Made by a program: the position numbers and the translations under genes. Shown here piece by piece: positions 17,923 to 26,357 of a stretch of 52,580 nucleotides of DNA. Numbering within the stretch: position 1 is the stretch's first letter; the number at the start of each line of letters is the position of its first letter. The stretch comes from an uncultured Clostridia bacterium (GTDB lineage: Bacteria > Bacillota > Clostridia > Christensenellales > Borkfalkiaceae). The DNA lies in contig CANRKX010000006.1 of the NCBI GenBank assembly GCA_947631325.1, forward strand, positions 1 to 52,580, given 5' to 3'. The notes under the pieces were generated by a model that saw nothing but the letters and a program-made list of their open reading frames with translations, searched no databases and had not been told where the DNA came from.

Positions 17923-19164
17923 ATGAAAAACGTAATTGTAGGGCAGTCGGGCGGACCCACCGCGGTAATCAATTCCAGCCTTCTCGGTGTGTTCAAAACG
18001 GCGAAAGACAGGGGCGCGGACGTTGTATACGGCATGGTCCACGGCATTAAAGGGCTTTTGGACAGGGACATTGTGGACCTTTCTACCCGCCTTAAAACCA
18101 GCCTTGATATGGACCTTTTGAAGAGGACTCCTTCGTCCTTCCTCGGCTCCTGCCGCTACAAACTGCCCGATATCGAGGGCAATGAGGAGACTTACGACAA
18201 GATTTTCGCCATACTCGAAGAGCTTGAAATTTACGCTTTCTTCTACATAGGCGGCAACGATTCCATGGACACCATAAAGAAGCTGTCCGATTACGCTGTC
18301 AAGATAAAGAGCCCCATACACTTCATGGGCGTTCCCAAGACCATAGACAACGACCTTGCCATAACCGACCATACGCCCGGTTACGGCAGTGCGGCGAAGT
18401 ACATTGCGGCGACCACCAAGGAGATTATCCGCGACGGTCTCGTATACGACTATCCCGTCGTATCCGTCATCGAGGTCATGGGGCGCAACGCGGGCTGGCT
18501 TACCGCCGCTACCGCGCTTGCACGCGGAGAGGACTGCGAGGGAGTGGACGCTATCTACCTTCCCGAAGTCGTGTTTGACGTGGACAAGTTCCTCGACTAT
18601 GTTGGCAAGCTCTTGAAGGAGGACAGGTCGATAGTCGTAGCCGTTTCCGAGGGCGTTAAAGTTGCGGACGGCAGATATGTTTGCGAGCTTTCAGACCACG
18701 TCGACTATGTGGATGCATTCGGACACAAGCAGTTGGCGGGCACGGCGCGCTATCTTGCGGGCAAGGTTGCCGAAAAGTACGGCGTTAAGACGAGGGCTAT
18801 CGAGCTTTCGTCTCTTCAAAGGTGCGCATCTCACATTCAGGCGCGCGTGGACGTAACCGAGGCGTTCAACGTCGGCGGTGCGGCAGTTAAGGCGGCGTTC
18901 GAGGGAATGTCGGGACAGGTTATCACCTTGAAGAGAGTTTCGGACGACCCCTATATGTGCGTCACCGAGCCTGCGGACGTTCACTTCATCGCAAACGTCG
19001 AGAAGAAGGTTCCCCGCGAGTGGATAACCGACGACGGCACAAACGTAAAGCCCGAGCTTGTACACTATATAACCCCGCTCATTCAGGCGGAGATCTCGCC
19101 CCTGTGGGTAGACGGTCTGCCCCGCCATATAAGGTTGCACGTCAAGTCAACCGTTAAAAAGTAA
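17923..19164 (+). CDS. pfp: PPi-dependent 6-phosphofructokinase
   Basis: Converts fructose 6-phosphate to fructose 1,6-bisphosphate in glycolysis. 413 residues. The two positions that separate phosphoryl donors are both of the pyrophosphate type: GGNDS at 110-114 (Asp113 where ATP enzymes have Gly) and PKTIDND at 138-144 (Lys139 where ATP enzymes have Gly). Other markers are GQSGGPTAVINSS, HTPGYGSAAKY and VIEVMGRNAGWLTAA. With PPi the reaction is reversible, so it could also serve gluconeogenesis. Donor choice is inferred from these residues only. Monocistronic, with its own promoter and a strong terminator; GGGGG lies before the ATG. Confidence 0.92.
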   Translation: MKNVIVGQSGGPTAVINSSLLGVFKTAKDRGADVVYGMVHGIKGLLDRDIVDLSTRLKTSLDMDLLKRTPSSFLGSCRYKLPDIEGNEETYDKIFAILEELEIYAFFYIGGNDSMDTIKKLSDYAVKIKSPIHFMGVPKTIDNDLAITDHTPGYGSAAKYIAATTKEIIRDGLVYDYPVVSVIEVMGRNAGWLTAATALARGEDCEGVDAIYLPEVVFDVDKFLDYVGKLLKEDRSIVVAVSEGVKVADGRYVCELSDHVDYVDAFGHKQLAGTARYLAGKVAEKYGVKTRAIELSSLQRCASHIQARVDVTEAFNVGGAAVKAAFEGMSGQVITLKRVSDDPYMCVTEPADVHFIANVEKKVPREWITDDGTNVKPELVHYITPLIQAEISPLWVDGLPRHIRLHVKSTVKK

Positions 19165-19179
19165 TTAAAAATTTTCCGT

Positions 19180-19213
19180 GCGGCGCGCAAAAAATTGCGC
19201 GCCGCTATTTTTT
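19180..19213 (+). terminator. Terminator of the phosphofructokinase gene
   Basis: GCGGCGCGCAA-AAAA-TTGCGCGCCGC followed by TATTTTTTG. It overlaps the stop codon of the minus-strand small gene. Confidence 0.9.
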
Positions 19214-19444
19214 GCGGCGCAGGCGGTTGCTTATCTCCTCATGGCGCATTAAGGTAGAATAGAGGAGGTTGCCGTCGCCGGAATTTGAGCCGTCATTAAT
19301 ATATTTGCCATCTGCCGACGAGCGTTCGTTTGGCGAAGGAGCGTTTGCCGCGGGGGAGGAAGAGGGCTCTCTTGCGCCCGCGCTTTTTGCGCCTTGAAGC
19401 CCGTCTATCGCTTTAAGTAAGTTCAAAAGTGCGAATTTTTCCAA
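19205..19444 (-). CDS. Small hypothetical protein with TTG start
   Basis: 79 residues, not recognised. The N-terminal 20 residues are helical and hydrophobic-patterned (FALLNLLKAIDGLQG). The middle is Ser/Ala/Asn-rich and probably disordered, and the C-terminus is basic and helical (LYSTLMRHEEISNRLRRKK). The main support is a near-perfect AAGGAG site 8 nt before the TTG, and the ORF ending exactly at a terminator. The pattern suggests a small adaptor or sporulation-type protein, but no function can be given. It could still be spurious. Confidence 0.5.
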   Translation of the reverse strand: MEKFALLNLLKAIDGLQGAKSAGAREPSSSPAANAPSPNERSSADGKYINDGSNSGDGNLLYSTLMRHEEISNRLRRKK

Positions 19445-19492
19445 ATCTGCTCTCCTTTTTACACATTTTTTTTCAAAATCAAGTCAAATTTA

Positions 19493-19521
19493 TTGATTAA
19501 AAATATCGTTTGGTATATAAT
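19493..19521 (+). promoter_or_regulatory. Promoter of the large lipoprotein gene
   Basis: TTGATT (19493-19498), 17-bp spacer, TATAAT (19516-19521). It supports the start at 19571 with a leader of about 40 nt. Confidence 0.55.
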
Positions 19522-19570
19522 TAGAAATGCTTGAATTGTAATGCAAGTATTCCATCTGCGGAGTGACGAA

Positions 19571-21859
19571 ATGAGAAAACGTTTCACTGAAATTATATGC
19601 GCCGCGCTCGCTTCGGTTGTCGCGTTAGGCGCTTCGGTTGCCGCGGGCTGCGCGCCCTATTACGACGGCGAGGCGCTGCCGGGCGAATACCATACGGAGG
19701 CTGCCGCCATATCCAACGGCGGATTTGCCGTTCAGAAGGGCGACTACGTATACTTTATCAACGGCGTACAGAGCAATGCCGCCGACAATACCTTCGGCAA
19801 GCCCTTGAAGGGCTCAATTATGCGCATTGCGGCGGACGATCTGAAAGGTCATAACTACTCTTCCGCCGACGTGGTCGTTCCCCTTATAGCATATTCCGCA
19901 GACCATGACACGGGTATATTCGTATACGGCGACTATATATATTATGCCACTCCCTCGACGGCGAGAGACGCGGACGGCGTCGTCCAGAACGCCCGCCTCG
20001 ACATGAAGAGAACCAAGCTCGACGGCACGGAGACATTGAAATCGCCCTACGTGCAGTTTGCTTCCAACTCCGACGACTACCGCTTTGTAGAGGTGGACGG
20101 GACTGTATATATTCTATATATCGCATCTTCGGAGACGCTGTATGACGAGTCTACGGGGGTCACCAATATACACTCATACAACACGGCGACGGGAGTTGAC
20201 ACGTTGCTTGCATACAACGTGGCTTCCTATGCCTTCGACTCGCGCGAGAAGGGCAATGCGACGCTCTACTACACCATGAACGTGCGCAACTATTCGACGG
20301 GGTCGGACTATAAATACAACCAAGTTTACCGCGTGACAGCCGACGCAACCGAGGCGAAGGAGTACGATACCTCTAAAATCGTGGGCTGGGACGACGACAG
20401 CAACAGATATATCAACTGCGGCACCCTCGTCTTTGACGGCAGGGGGCAGATGGACGAAAAGACGCCCTTCAACTCTCAGGAACAGTCGGCGAACAGGCTG
20501 AGCTATACCTATACCTTAAAACAGTACGTGGGGGGGCACCTGTTCTATACCCGCCATACGACGCAGAATTCTTCGGAATATCTCTTCGATCTTAAAGACG
20601 GGGCGGTCAACGAAGAGTGGAAGCCCGTTGCGGGCAATGCCGCGGAGGACGAGAGAATAAAGAACGACGGCTCGGCGGCGGACGGATATATCTATATATT
20701 CGACAATAACAACGATTTGTCCTCCGTAATCGCTTCCGAGAACAGCACGATAACGGTAAACAGGGTGAAGGACGGCAAGCTTTCGGGCGAGCTTTCCAAC
20801 GAAAACGGATACTTCACGATCGTGTCCGAGTCGGCGACACTGCTGTTTGCGGACGGGAACTATCTGTACTACTCGCTGTCGGGCGGGAACGGATATACCT
20901 TCAACAGGATTGACTACACGGGCGGCTGGCGTTCGTACGAGGCGGCTTCGCCCGACGGCAAGGTGAACGAATATACACCCGTCAAAATCCTCGACCTCGA
21001 CAGCGTGAGCGACTGGTACGCGCCCGAGCTTTTGTGCAACCACCTGCTGTTTGCGAGCGAGACGGACAGCATGGCGACGTATAACTATATTATGGCGTTC
21101 GACCTTAACGACGGCGACGGAGCGATGAGCAACGCCGATATAGACGCCCTCAACGACAGATATAACGGAATTGTGGGCGAGGACGGAATTATCGAGGGCT
21201 ACAACGACAGCGAAAAATACCCCACCGACAAGTACGCAAACCTCTCGGCGGCGGCGAAATATCTGTTCTATACGGGCGATATCGACTATGTGAAGGATTT
21301 GGCGGCGGCGACCAACGCGGCGCGCGAGGAGGACACAGACCCCGTGTACTCCGACGCGACGCTTTCCCTCCTCGAAGGCTTGCTTGCGCCCTCTGCGGAT
21401 AACGACTGGAAGGATTACACCGACACGCGCAAGGTGAACGGCGTTGACGTCAAAGCCAACACGCGCGACTTCTACTACTCGGTGCTCGGCAAGATGACCG
21501 AGGACGACGAGGAGGCGTTGAGGAGCGACTTCAGGGCGAGCCTTGTCGCCTACCCCGAGGATGAGAGCGTGGGCTGGTATGACAGCCTGTCCACGGGAGC
21601 CAAGGTTGGGTTTATAGTCGGCGTGTGTGCGGGCGGACTGCTCATATTGGGCTGCGGCGCGTTTGTGGCGATAAGGCTTATTAAAAAGTCCAAGCGCGAG
21701 AAGGAGCAGGAGCTTGTTCCCTATAAGAAGAGAATCAAAGTCGACACGACGGACGACAAGAGCGTCAACGTCTATGAGGACGAGGACGCGGGGGCGACCG
21801 AGGCCGAAGGGGAAGAGAGCCAAGGCGAAACCGACGGAGAGCAAAATACCCAAAACTAA
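19571..21859 (+). CDS. Large lipoprotein with a second, C-terminal membrane anchor
   Basis: 762 residues, family not recognised. The signal peptide ends in lipobox AAGC (Cys27). The long extracellular part (about 30-690) has repeated short aromatic beta motifs such as GDYVYFINGV, GDYIYYATPS, DGTVYILYI and DGNYLYYSLS, the style of DUF5050-like beta-propellers. A single TM helix (GFIVGVCAGGLLILGCGAFVAIRLI) lies near residue 690, followed by a cytoplasmic tail, basic then strongly acidic. N-terminal lipid plus C-terminal TM gives two anchors, which is unusual. The start is placed at 19571, directly before MRKRFTEI; the frame is open to 19541 but the extra ten residues would spoil the signal peptide. 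Monocistronic. Sensor or cell-wall-monitoring role is speculation. Confidence 0.75.
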   Translation: MRKRFTEIICAALASVVALGASVAAGCAPYYDGEALPGEYHTEAAAISNGGFAVQKGDYVYFINGVQSNAADNTFGKPLKGSIMRIAADDLKGHNYSSADVVVPLIAYSADHDTGIFVYGDYIYYATPSTARDADGVVQNARLDMKRTKLDGTETLKSPYVQFASNSDDYRFVEVDGTVYILYIASSETLYDESTGVTNIHSYNTATGVDTLLAYNVASYAFDSREKGNATLYYTMNVRNYSTGSDYKYNQVYRVTADATEAKEYDTSKIVGWDDDSNRYINCGTLVFDGRGQMDEKTPFNSQEQSANRLSYTYTLKQYVGGHLFYTRHTTQNSSEYLFDLKDGAVNEEWKPVAGNAAEDERIKNDGSAADGYIYIFDNNNDLSSVIASENSTITVNRVKDGKLSGELSNENGYFTIVSESATLLFADGNYLYYSLSGGNGYTFNRIDYTGGWRSYEAASPDGKVNEYTPVKILDLDSVSDWYAPELLCNHLLFASETDSMATYNYIMAFDLNDGDGAMSNADIDALNDRYNGIVGEDGIIEGYNDSEKYPTDKYANLSAAAKYLFYTGDIDYVKDLAAATNAAREEDTDPVYSDATLSLLEGLLAPSADNDWKDYTDTRKVNGVDVKANTRDFYYSVLGKMTEDDEEALRSDFRASLVAYPEDESVGWYDSLSTGAKVGFIVGVCAGGLLILGCGAFVAIRLIKKSKREKEQELVPYKKRIKVDTTDDKSVNVYEDEDAGATEAEGEESQGETDGEQNTQN

Positions 21860-22009
21860 AATCTTTAAGATGATTGAAGCGACGGTCGGAGAGCGGCGGC
21901 GAGTAATTCGGCGATAAGACCGACGGCGATATAACCGCTTGGCGGCGAGATAAGCGACGACGGCGGCGGATATAGACTTAAAGGATAAAAAATATCGGGC
22001 AAAATTTGC

Positions 22010-22036
22010 GCCTTCCGCATATGCGGAAGGCTTTTT
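22010..22036 (+). terminator. Terminator after the large lipoprotein gene
   Basis: GCCTTCCGCAT directly followed by its complement (22-nt palindrome) and a T5 tract. Between 21860 and 22210 I otherwise see only this and the promoter at 22100. Confidence 0.85.
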
Positions 22037-22099
22037 GCATACAACTTTTTATGTCGGGCGAAAAAGTTATAATAAAATTCAAAAATCATTGAAAAACAG

Positions 22100-22128
22100 T
22101 TTACAAATGCCGAAAATGTTAATATAAT
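22100..22128 (+). promoter_or_regulatory. Promoter of the acidic zinc-ribbon gene
   Basis: TTTACA (22100-22105), 17-bp spacer, TATAAT (22123-22128), then a leader of about 75 nt with GGGGGAAA upstream of the ATG. Confidence 0.65.
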
Positions 22129-22210
22129 GTTACCGAAAAATTTACGGATAACGCGCGGGGTTATATCGCGCATATGCTGTATGGATTAATATATCGGGGG
22201 AAATGTTCAA

Positions 22211-22729
22211 ATGATTCATTACGTCAAGTGTCCGAGGTGCGACCTCAACTATATAGACCCGGAGACGCAGGAGTACTGCGACGTGTGCATCGCGGAGATG
22301 CAGGGCAATAAATTGCAGTTTGCAGACCTCGACGACGAGGACTACGAACAGCTGGACGAGGAGCTCGGCGACGGCGACGATATCTGCCCCGTCTGCGGCG
22401 TCAACCCCATACGTCTCGGCGAGAAAATGTGCGAGAGCTGCCGCATGCAGCAGGAGTACGAAGAGGACGAGGACGTCGATATGGATAAGGACGAGGAGTG
22501 GAAGGAATACCTCGACGAGGACGACAGCGATTTGACGGTGGACGCCGAACTCGAGCAGGAGCTTGAAGCCGAGCTCGACGAGGAAGAAGAGGAGGACGAA
22601 GAGTACGACGGGGAGAGCGCGGACGACGAGCTTGAGGACGACTTCGAGGACGTCGGCTCGCTCGACGACTATGACGATGACGACGATGACGACGAGGACG
22701 AAGAGGACGAGGACGACGACGATTTTTAA
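22211..22729 (+). CDS. Acidic protein with two zinc-ribbon knuckle pairs
   Basis: 172 residues. The N-terminal 80 residues carry four CxxC knuckles: C7/C10 with C23/C26, and C59/C62 with C74/C77, giving two probable zinc sites (CPRC..CDVC and CPVC..CESC). Everything after about residue 82 is almost only Asp and Glu with few hydrophobics and ends in an Asp run. The architecture suggests a nucleic-acid mimic or a metal- or ribosome-associated adaptor, but no named family is recognised. Own promoter and terminator, so monocistronic. Confidence 0.8.
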   Translation: MIHYVKCPRCDLNYIDPETQEYCDVCIAEMQGNKLQFADLDDEDYEQLDEELGDGDDICPVCGVNPIRLGEKMCESCRMQQEYEEDEDVDMDKDEEWKEYLDEDDSDLTVDAELEQELEAELDEEEEEDEEYDGESADDELEDDFEDVGSLDDYDDDDDDDEDEEDEDDDDF

Positions 22730-22858
22730 GGGCGGTTTATCTTAAAAATATCAATATATATTTAAAAATCGCGCATTTTAGGTAAATGAAAGAGACTGAA
22801 AAATTGCGCTTTAAAAAATATTGCGTTTAATAAAAAAATTGCGTTTGATAAAAAAATT

Positions 22859-22887
22859 GCGCCGCTTTGAAAGCGGCGCTTTTTTTG
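22859..22887 (+). terminator. Terminator after the acidic zinc-ribbon gene
   Basis: GCGCCGCTTT-G-AAAGCGGCGC followed by eight T. Upstream (about 22800-22860) is a degenerate tandem repeat of the type AAAAAATTGCGTTT. Confidence 0.85.
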
Positions 22888-22893
22888 CGGGGA

Positions 22894-23217
22894 TTATTTC
22901 AATAAAATCAATTGGTCTAAAATGGTATTGAGCAACGGATAATATCGGGTGGGAAGGGCTGAAATTTTATTTGTTATATTGCTTGCCATACTTTCATTTT
23001 CGTCGCCCGTAAGCCCCAAAAGATAGTCGGCAGTGGTCGAAAGGGCGATACATAAATTTTTTAGAGTCATAAGCGAAACGCCCACCTTTCCGCCTTCCAC
23101 GTCGGCTAAAAACCGAGGGCTGACATCCACTTTTTCCGCCAATTTTTCGCGGGTCATATTGTTATTTTTCCGCAACAAATTTATTCGCTCACCGAGAGTT
23201 TTGTTTATATCTTTCAC
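22894..23217 (-). CDS. XRE-family repressor, divergent from the LRR lipoprotein
   Basis: 107 residues. HTH_3 spans about 8-65 (LGERINLLRKNNNMTREKLAEKVDVSPRFLADVEGGK), and a short helical C-terminal part probably serves dimerisation. It looks like a phage- or integrative-element-type repressor in size. GAGGTGAT precedes the ATG. The 144-bp region shared with the LRR gene carries a mirrored sequence (see 23267-23326), so it likely controls both itself and the lipoprotein. Base composition drops in AT content back to normal just outside this pair. Confidence 0.85.
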   Translation of the reverse strand: MKDINKTLGERINLLRKNNNMTREKLAEKVDVSPRFLADVEGGKVGVSLMTLKNLCIALSTTADYLLGLTGDENESMASNITNKISALPTRYYPLLNTILDQLILLK

Positions 23218-23266
23218 GTTATCACCTCTATAAAGTATGAGCCGTTATTTATAGTTTATATGAGTG

Positions 23267-23326
23267 ATTACTTCATATCAATGATGTGTCAATACACTTG
23301 ACAAATGAAGTAATACCTCATATAAT
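23267..23326 (+). promoter_or_regulatory. Divergent operator and consensus promoter of the LRR gene
   Basis: Perfect consensus promoter TTGACA (23298-23303), 17 bp, TATAAT (23321-23326). ATGAAGTAAT lies in its spacer (23305-23314) and again, inverted, at 23267-23276, where it sits just upstream of a TATAAA on the minus strand. The mirrored similarity extends through CTCATATAA. This looks like one operator per promoter. Confidence 0.65.
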
Positions 23327-23361
23327 TATTATAAGGGTAATTACTTACGAGGTATAATTTT

Positions 23362-25710
23362 ATGAAACGTAAAGGTTTGATTATTTTGCTTGCGATGATT
23401 TGCATAGTTTGTTGCGCGTTTGCTTTATCTGCCTGTGGCAATTCTGGCGGCGGCAATAACTCTGGCGACACCGATCAAACAGATCCAAACGGTGGGACAA
23501 TTTCAGGTAGCGACGAAAACTGCGAACACAAATGGAGTTCATGGTCAACCGTTTCGGAAGCAACGTGTACCGAAAAAGGCAGTGAGGAACGCACCTGTTC
23601 GGTCTGTGGTGGTAAGGAAACAAAAGAGATACCTGCTCTCGGACACGTCTTTGGCACTGACAATGTTTGTACGAGGTGCGGCTTTGAGTTAAAGCCTACC
23701 GTCGGTCTTGAATACGAATTGATTAACGATACAAGCAGTTATTATGCAAGTAGTTACTATACCGTTACGGGTTTGGGCAATGCCGATGCCAAAGAAATTG
23801 TAATTCCTGCATATCATGCAGGCAAGACTGTTAAAAAAATAGCGGATGAAGCCTTTTACGGCAGCGATTATATTACAAGCGTTTATTTGCCGGGAACGAT
23901 AAATGAAATTGGCAAGGAAGCGTTTTATTGGTGCGAAAATTTAAGTGAGCTGACAATCTCTAAACCTACAGATTACTCATTAATAATAAATGAGCAAGCA
24001 TTTTATGGTTGCACTAAACTAAAAAATATAAGCCTGCCTGACGTAGTAACCGAAATTTATTCAAATTCGTTTGAAAATACAGGCTACTACAAAGATAAAA
24101 ACAACTGGAAAAACGGAGCTTTGTTTTTGTGTGGCTGGCTGTTGACCACCGACAGCGCCGCGCCTACCGAATTAACATTGGATTCGTCGGCAAAAGGTAT
24201 AGCAAACAACGCACTTTCAAACAGCAATATTACAAAAATAATTATCGAGACATCTATCAAATGCATAGAGAAATCTTTTGCAAACTGCAAGATTACCTCT
24301 GCAACTATTGCCGACAGGGATAATTTAATTTATCTGCCTAAAAAGCAGATAACAGAATTAAATATAATTTCGGACGAGCTATATGAAAATGATTTAAATG
24401 GATTTGGTTATTTGCAGAAATTGACAGTTCCGTCTTTATTGATTCATGAAAGGGGCTCTTCACGTCGATATAATGCGCAATTGCATTATCTGTTCGGACA
24501 AGCTCAGTATGAAGGCGCAGTAGAGGTGATAAGAGGATATTATAATAAAAATAATTATGAAACTGAATCGAAGCCATACTATATACCTTCTTCATTATGC
24601 GAAATAACCGTTCTGAGTGGTGCTATACCTGATTGTGCATTTTCAGGTATTTTATCTCTTAATAAATTCAATATAGGTAGCAGCGTTACTAGTTTAGGCA
24701 AATATATATGTAAGTTTAGTAATGAAAACGTCATTTTTAACTTTGTAGATGTAAATAGTTTTCTCAATGTAGATAAGGTTGCTTCAAATTGGTGTGCATA
24801 CTCAATAAAACACTGGATGAATGATGATGTGAATTCAGGAATTTACACGTTGGGTGACGAGTATTTTAAAATAACTTTAAATAATAATATAATTGTTGAT
24901 TTTAACTTACCTGACGGCACAACTAAAATTAAAGATTATACTTTCTGTAGTTGTACAAGCCTTGAAAGCATAACCATACCTAACAGCGTAACTTCTATTG
25001 GAAAAAATGCGTTCTGTAATTGCACAAGCCTTGAAAGCATAACCATACCTAACAGCGTAACTTCTATTGGAAATAATGCGTTCTATTATTGTACAAACCT
25101 TAAAAGTATTTATATAACCGATTTCACGGCTTGGTGTAATATTTTTGATTGTTCCTTTCCACCTTTGTCTAATGAATACAATCTTTATTTAAACAATGAA
25201 CCTGTAACCGAAATCACCGCCAATATGCTGAAAGGCGTAACTGAAATCAAAAGTTATGCGTTCCTGTATTGCGCAAGTCTTAAAAGCATAACTATAGCCG
25301 ACTACATAACTTCTATCGGAGATCATGCGTTTGAGCACTGCACAAATCTTAAAAGCGTGAATTTTAGCAATAATAGCAAACTAACTTCAATCGGCGATTG
25401 GGCGTTTGAGGGTTGCACAAGCCTTGAAAGCATAACCATACCTAACAGCGTTGCTTCTATCGGCTATGGTGCGTTCAAGCGTTGCACAAAACTTACGAGC
25501 ATAACCATCCCCGACAGCGTAACTTCTATCGGTGCTGCTGCGTTCGAGTATTGCACAAGCCTTACAAGCGTAACTTTTAATAACACCGTTGGCTGGAAAG
25601 TTTCACTTAGCAGTAATATGTCAAACGCAATAAGCGTAACTGTTACTGACCCTACACAAAATGCTGAATATTTTCGGACCTATTTGAATTATTACTGGAG
25701 ACGAGAGTAA
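23362..25710 (+). CDS. BspA-type leucine-rich-repeat lipoprotein
   Basis: 782 residues. The signal peptide ends in lipobox LSAC (Cys25). A Gly/Ser/Asp-rich linker is followed (about 55-105) by a Cys/His module (CEHKWSSW...ATCTEKG...CSVCGG...PALGH) common in clostridial surface proteins. LRR_5 repeats follow (about 150-240 and 520-770), of the form IPNSVTSIGxxAFxxCTSLESIT. Such proteins bind host matrix or other cells. The repeats are nearly identical at DNA level in places (69-bp units), and the gene is clearly AT-richer than its surroundings, suggesting acquisition from another genome. Consensus promoter; weak ribosome-binding site (GAGG, 12 nt before the ATG). Terminator at 25765. Confidence 0.88.
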   Translation: MKRKGLIILLAMICIVCCAFALSACGNSGGGNNSGDTDQTDPNGGTISGSDENCEHKWSSWSTVSEATCTEKGSEERTCSVCGGKETKEIPALGHVFGTDNVCTRCGFELKPTVGLEYELINDTSSYYASSYYTVTGLGNADAKEIVIPAYHAGKTVKKIADEAFYGSDYITSVYLPGTINEIGKEAFYWCENLSELTISKPTDYSLIINEQAFYGCTKLKNISLPDVVTEIYSNSFENTGYYKDKNNWKNGALFLCGWLLTTDSAAPTELTLDSSAKGIANNALSNSNITKIIIETSIKCIEKSFANCKITSATIADRDNLIYLPKKQITELNIISDELYENDLNGFGYLQKLTVPSLLIHERGSSRRYNAQLHYLFGQAQYEGAVEVIRGYYNKNNYETESKPYYIPSSLCEITVLSGAIPDCAFSGILSLNKFNIGSSVTSLGKYICKFSNENVIFNFVDVNSFLNVDKVASNWCAYSIKHWMNDDVNSGIYTLGDEYFKITLNNNIIVDFNLPDGTTKIKDYTFCSCTSLESITIPNSVTSIGKNAFCNCTSLESITIPNSVTSIGNNAFYYCTNLKSIYITDFTAWCNIFDCSFPPLSNEYNLYLNNEPVTEITANMLKGVTEIKSYAFLYCASLKSITIADYITSIGDHAFEHCTNLKSVNFSNNSKLTSIGDWAFEGCTSLESITIPNSVASIGYGAFKRCTKLTSITIPDSVTSIGAAAFEYCTSLTSVTFNNTVGWKVSLSSNMSNAISVTVTDPTQNAEYFRTYLNYYWRRE

Positions 25711-25764
25711 TAATTAAGTTAAATTATAAATCAAAATAAAACACAAAAGATTAAATGAAATGAA

Positions 25765-25812
25765 AGCAGCCCCGCCGACGGTTGAGAAACCGTCGGCGGG
25801 GCTGCTGTTTTT
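25765..25812 (+). terminator. Terminator of the LRR lipoprotein gene
   Basis: 19-bp perfect stem AGCAGCCCCGCCGACGGTT and complement with a 4-base loop, then GTTTTT. Confidence 0.92.
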
Positions 25813-25813
25813 A

Positions 25814-25956
25814 AGGATATGGTGGGATTATTAGAAGTAGTAACCGAGACCACGGGCGGGTGGGGATAACCATAATATTGTAATAATATTTAGAAATGCA
25901 AGCCGCATACCCGATGGGATATTTCGACTTCGCTTCGCTTCGCGCAATATGACAGC
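25814..25956 (+). repeat. Module B repeats, truncated copy plus second copy
   Basis: TTAGAAGTAGTAACCGAGACC (first 30 bp of B) is interrupted at about 25860. A second B start (TTTAGAAATGCAAGCCGCAT) follows at 25890 and runs to GCGCAATATGACAG at 25956. Looks like one B inserted into another. Confidence 0.75.
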
Positions 25957-26023
25957 AGGGAACGGGCGCAGGGAGGGGGAGAAGGGGTGCATAAGATTGG
26001 GGGGAATTGGCAAAAATTATAGT

Positions 26024-26287
26024 ATGATTAAGGTCAATATTACCATAAATTCCATTAAGGAGAGGATTGCGGCGTTGGCGGGGGCGGACGTTACGGTTAA
26101 ACTCAATCTCGGCAGAAATAAATACGTAACCTTTCCCGCGACATTGAACGGGGTGTATCCGTCGCTGTTTACGGTGAGCCCTTTCGACAAGAATTTTCTC
26201 GGCAAGACTGCCTATTCGTACTCCGAAATACTGTGCGGAAGGGTGAAAATTATGCCGATTGCGGCGGGGGAAGCCGAAAAAGCCTGA
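26024..26287 (+). CDS. veg: Veg family protein
   Basis: 87 residues. The segment VTVKLNLGRNKYVTFPATLNGVYPSLFTV followed by TAYSYSEILCGRVKI matches Veg (DUF1021), a small beta-barrel protein that in Bacillus stimulates biofilm matrix genes and is highly expressed in vegetative cells. The ATG at 26024 fits homologue length; the frame remains open to 25949 through repeat-derived sequence. The ribosome-binding site is poor (GGGGG about 19 nt upstream), and TATAGT directly abuts the ATG. It lies 70 bp before the SPOCS/LysM gene and near ispE, echoing the Bacillus veg-ispE neighbourhood. Confidence 0.85.
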   Translation: MIKVNITINSIKERIAALAGADVTVKLNLGRNKYVTFPATLNGVYPSLFTVSPFDKNFLGKTAYSYSEILCGRVKIMPIAAGEAEKA

Positions 26288-26357
26288 AAATCGGGAATAT
26301 GGGGGCGGCGAGCGGCATATTATACCTTGTAACACGGCGTGTGCCGTAGGAGGAGAT

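Noticed and set aside
17500-18372. Minus-strand frame of 290 codons spanning doc and the phosphofructokinase start
   Set aside because: Crosses two well-supported plus-strand genes and their promoter; no domain.
20516-21853. Long minus-strand frame (445 codons) opposite the large lipoprotein
   Set aside because: Low-complexity Val/Arg/His composition expected from the complement of the plus-strand gene, no recognisable domain or start signals.
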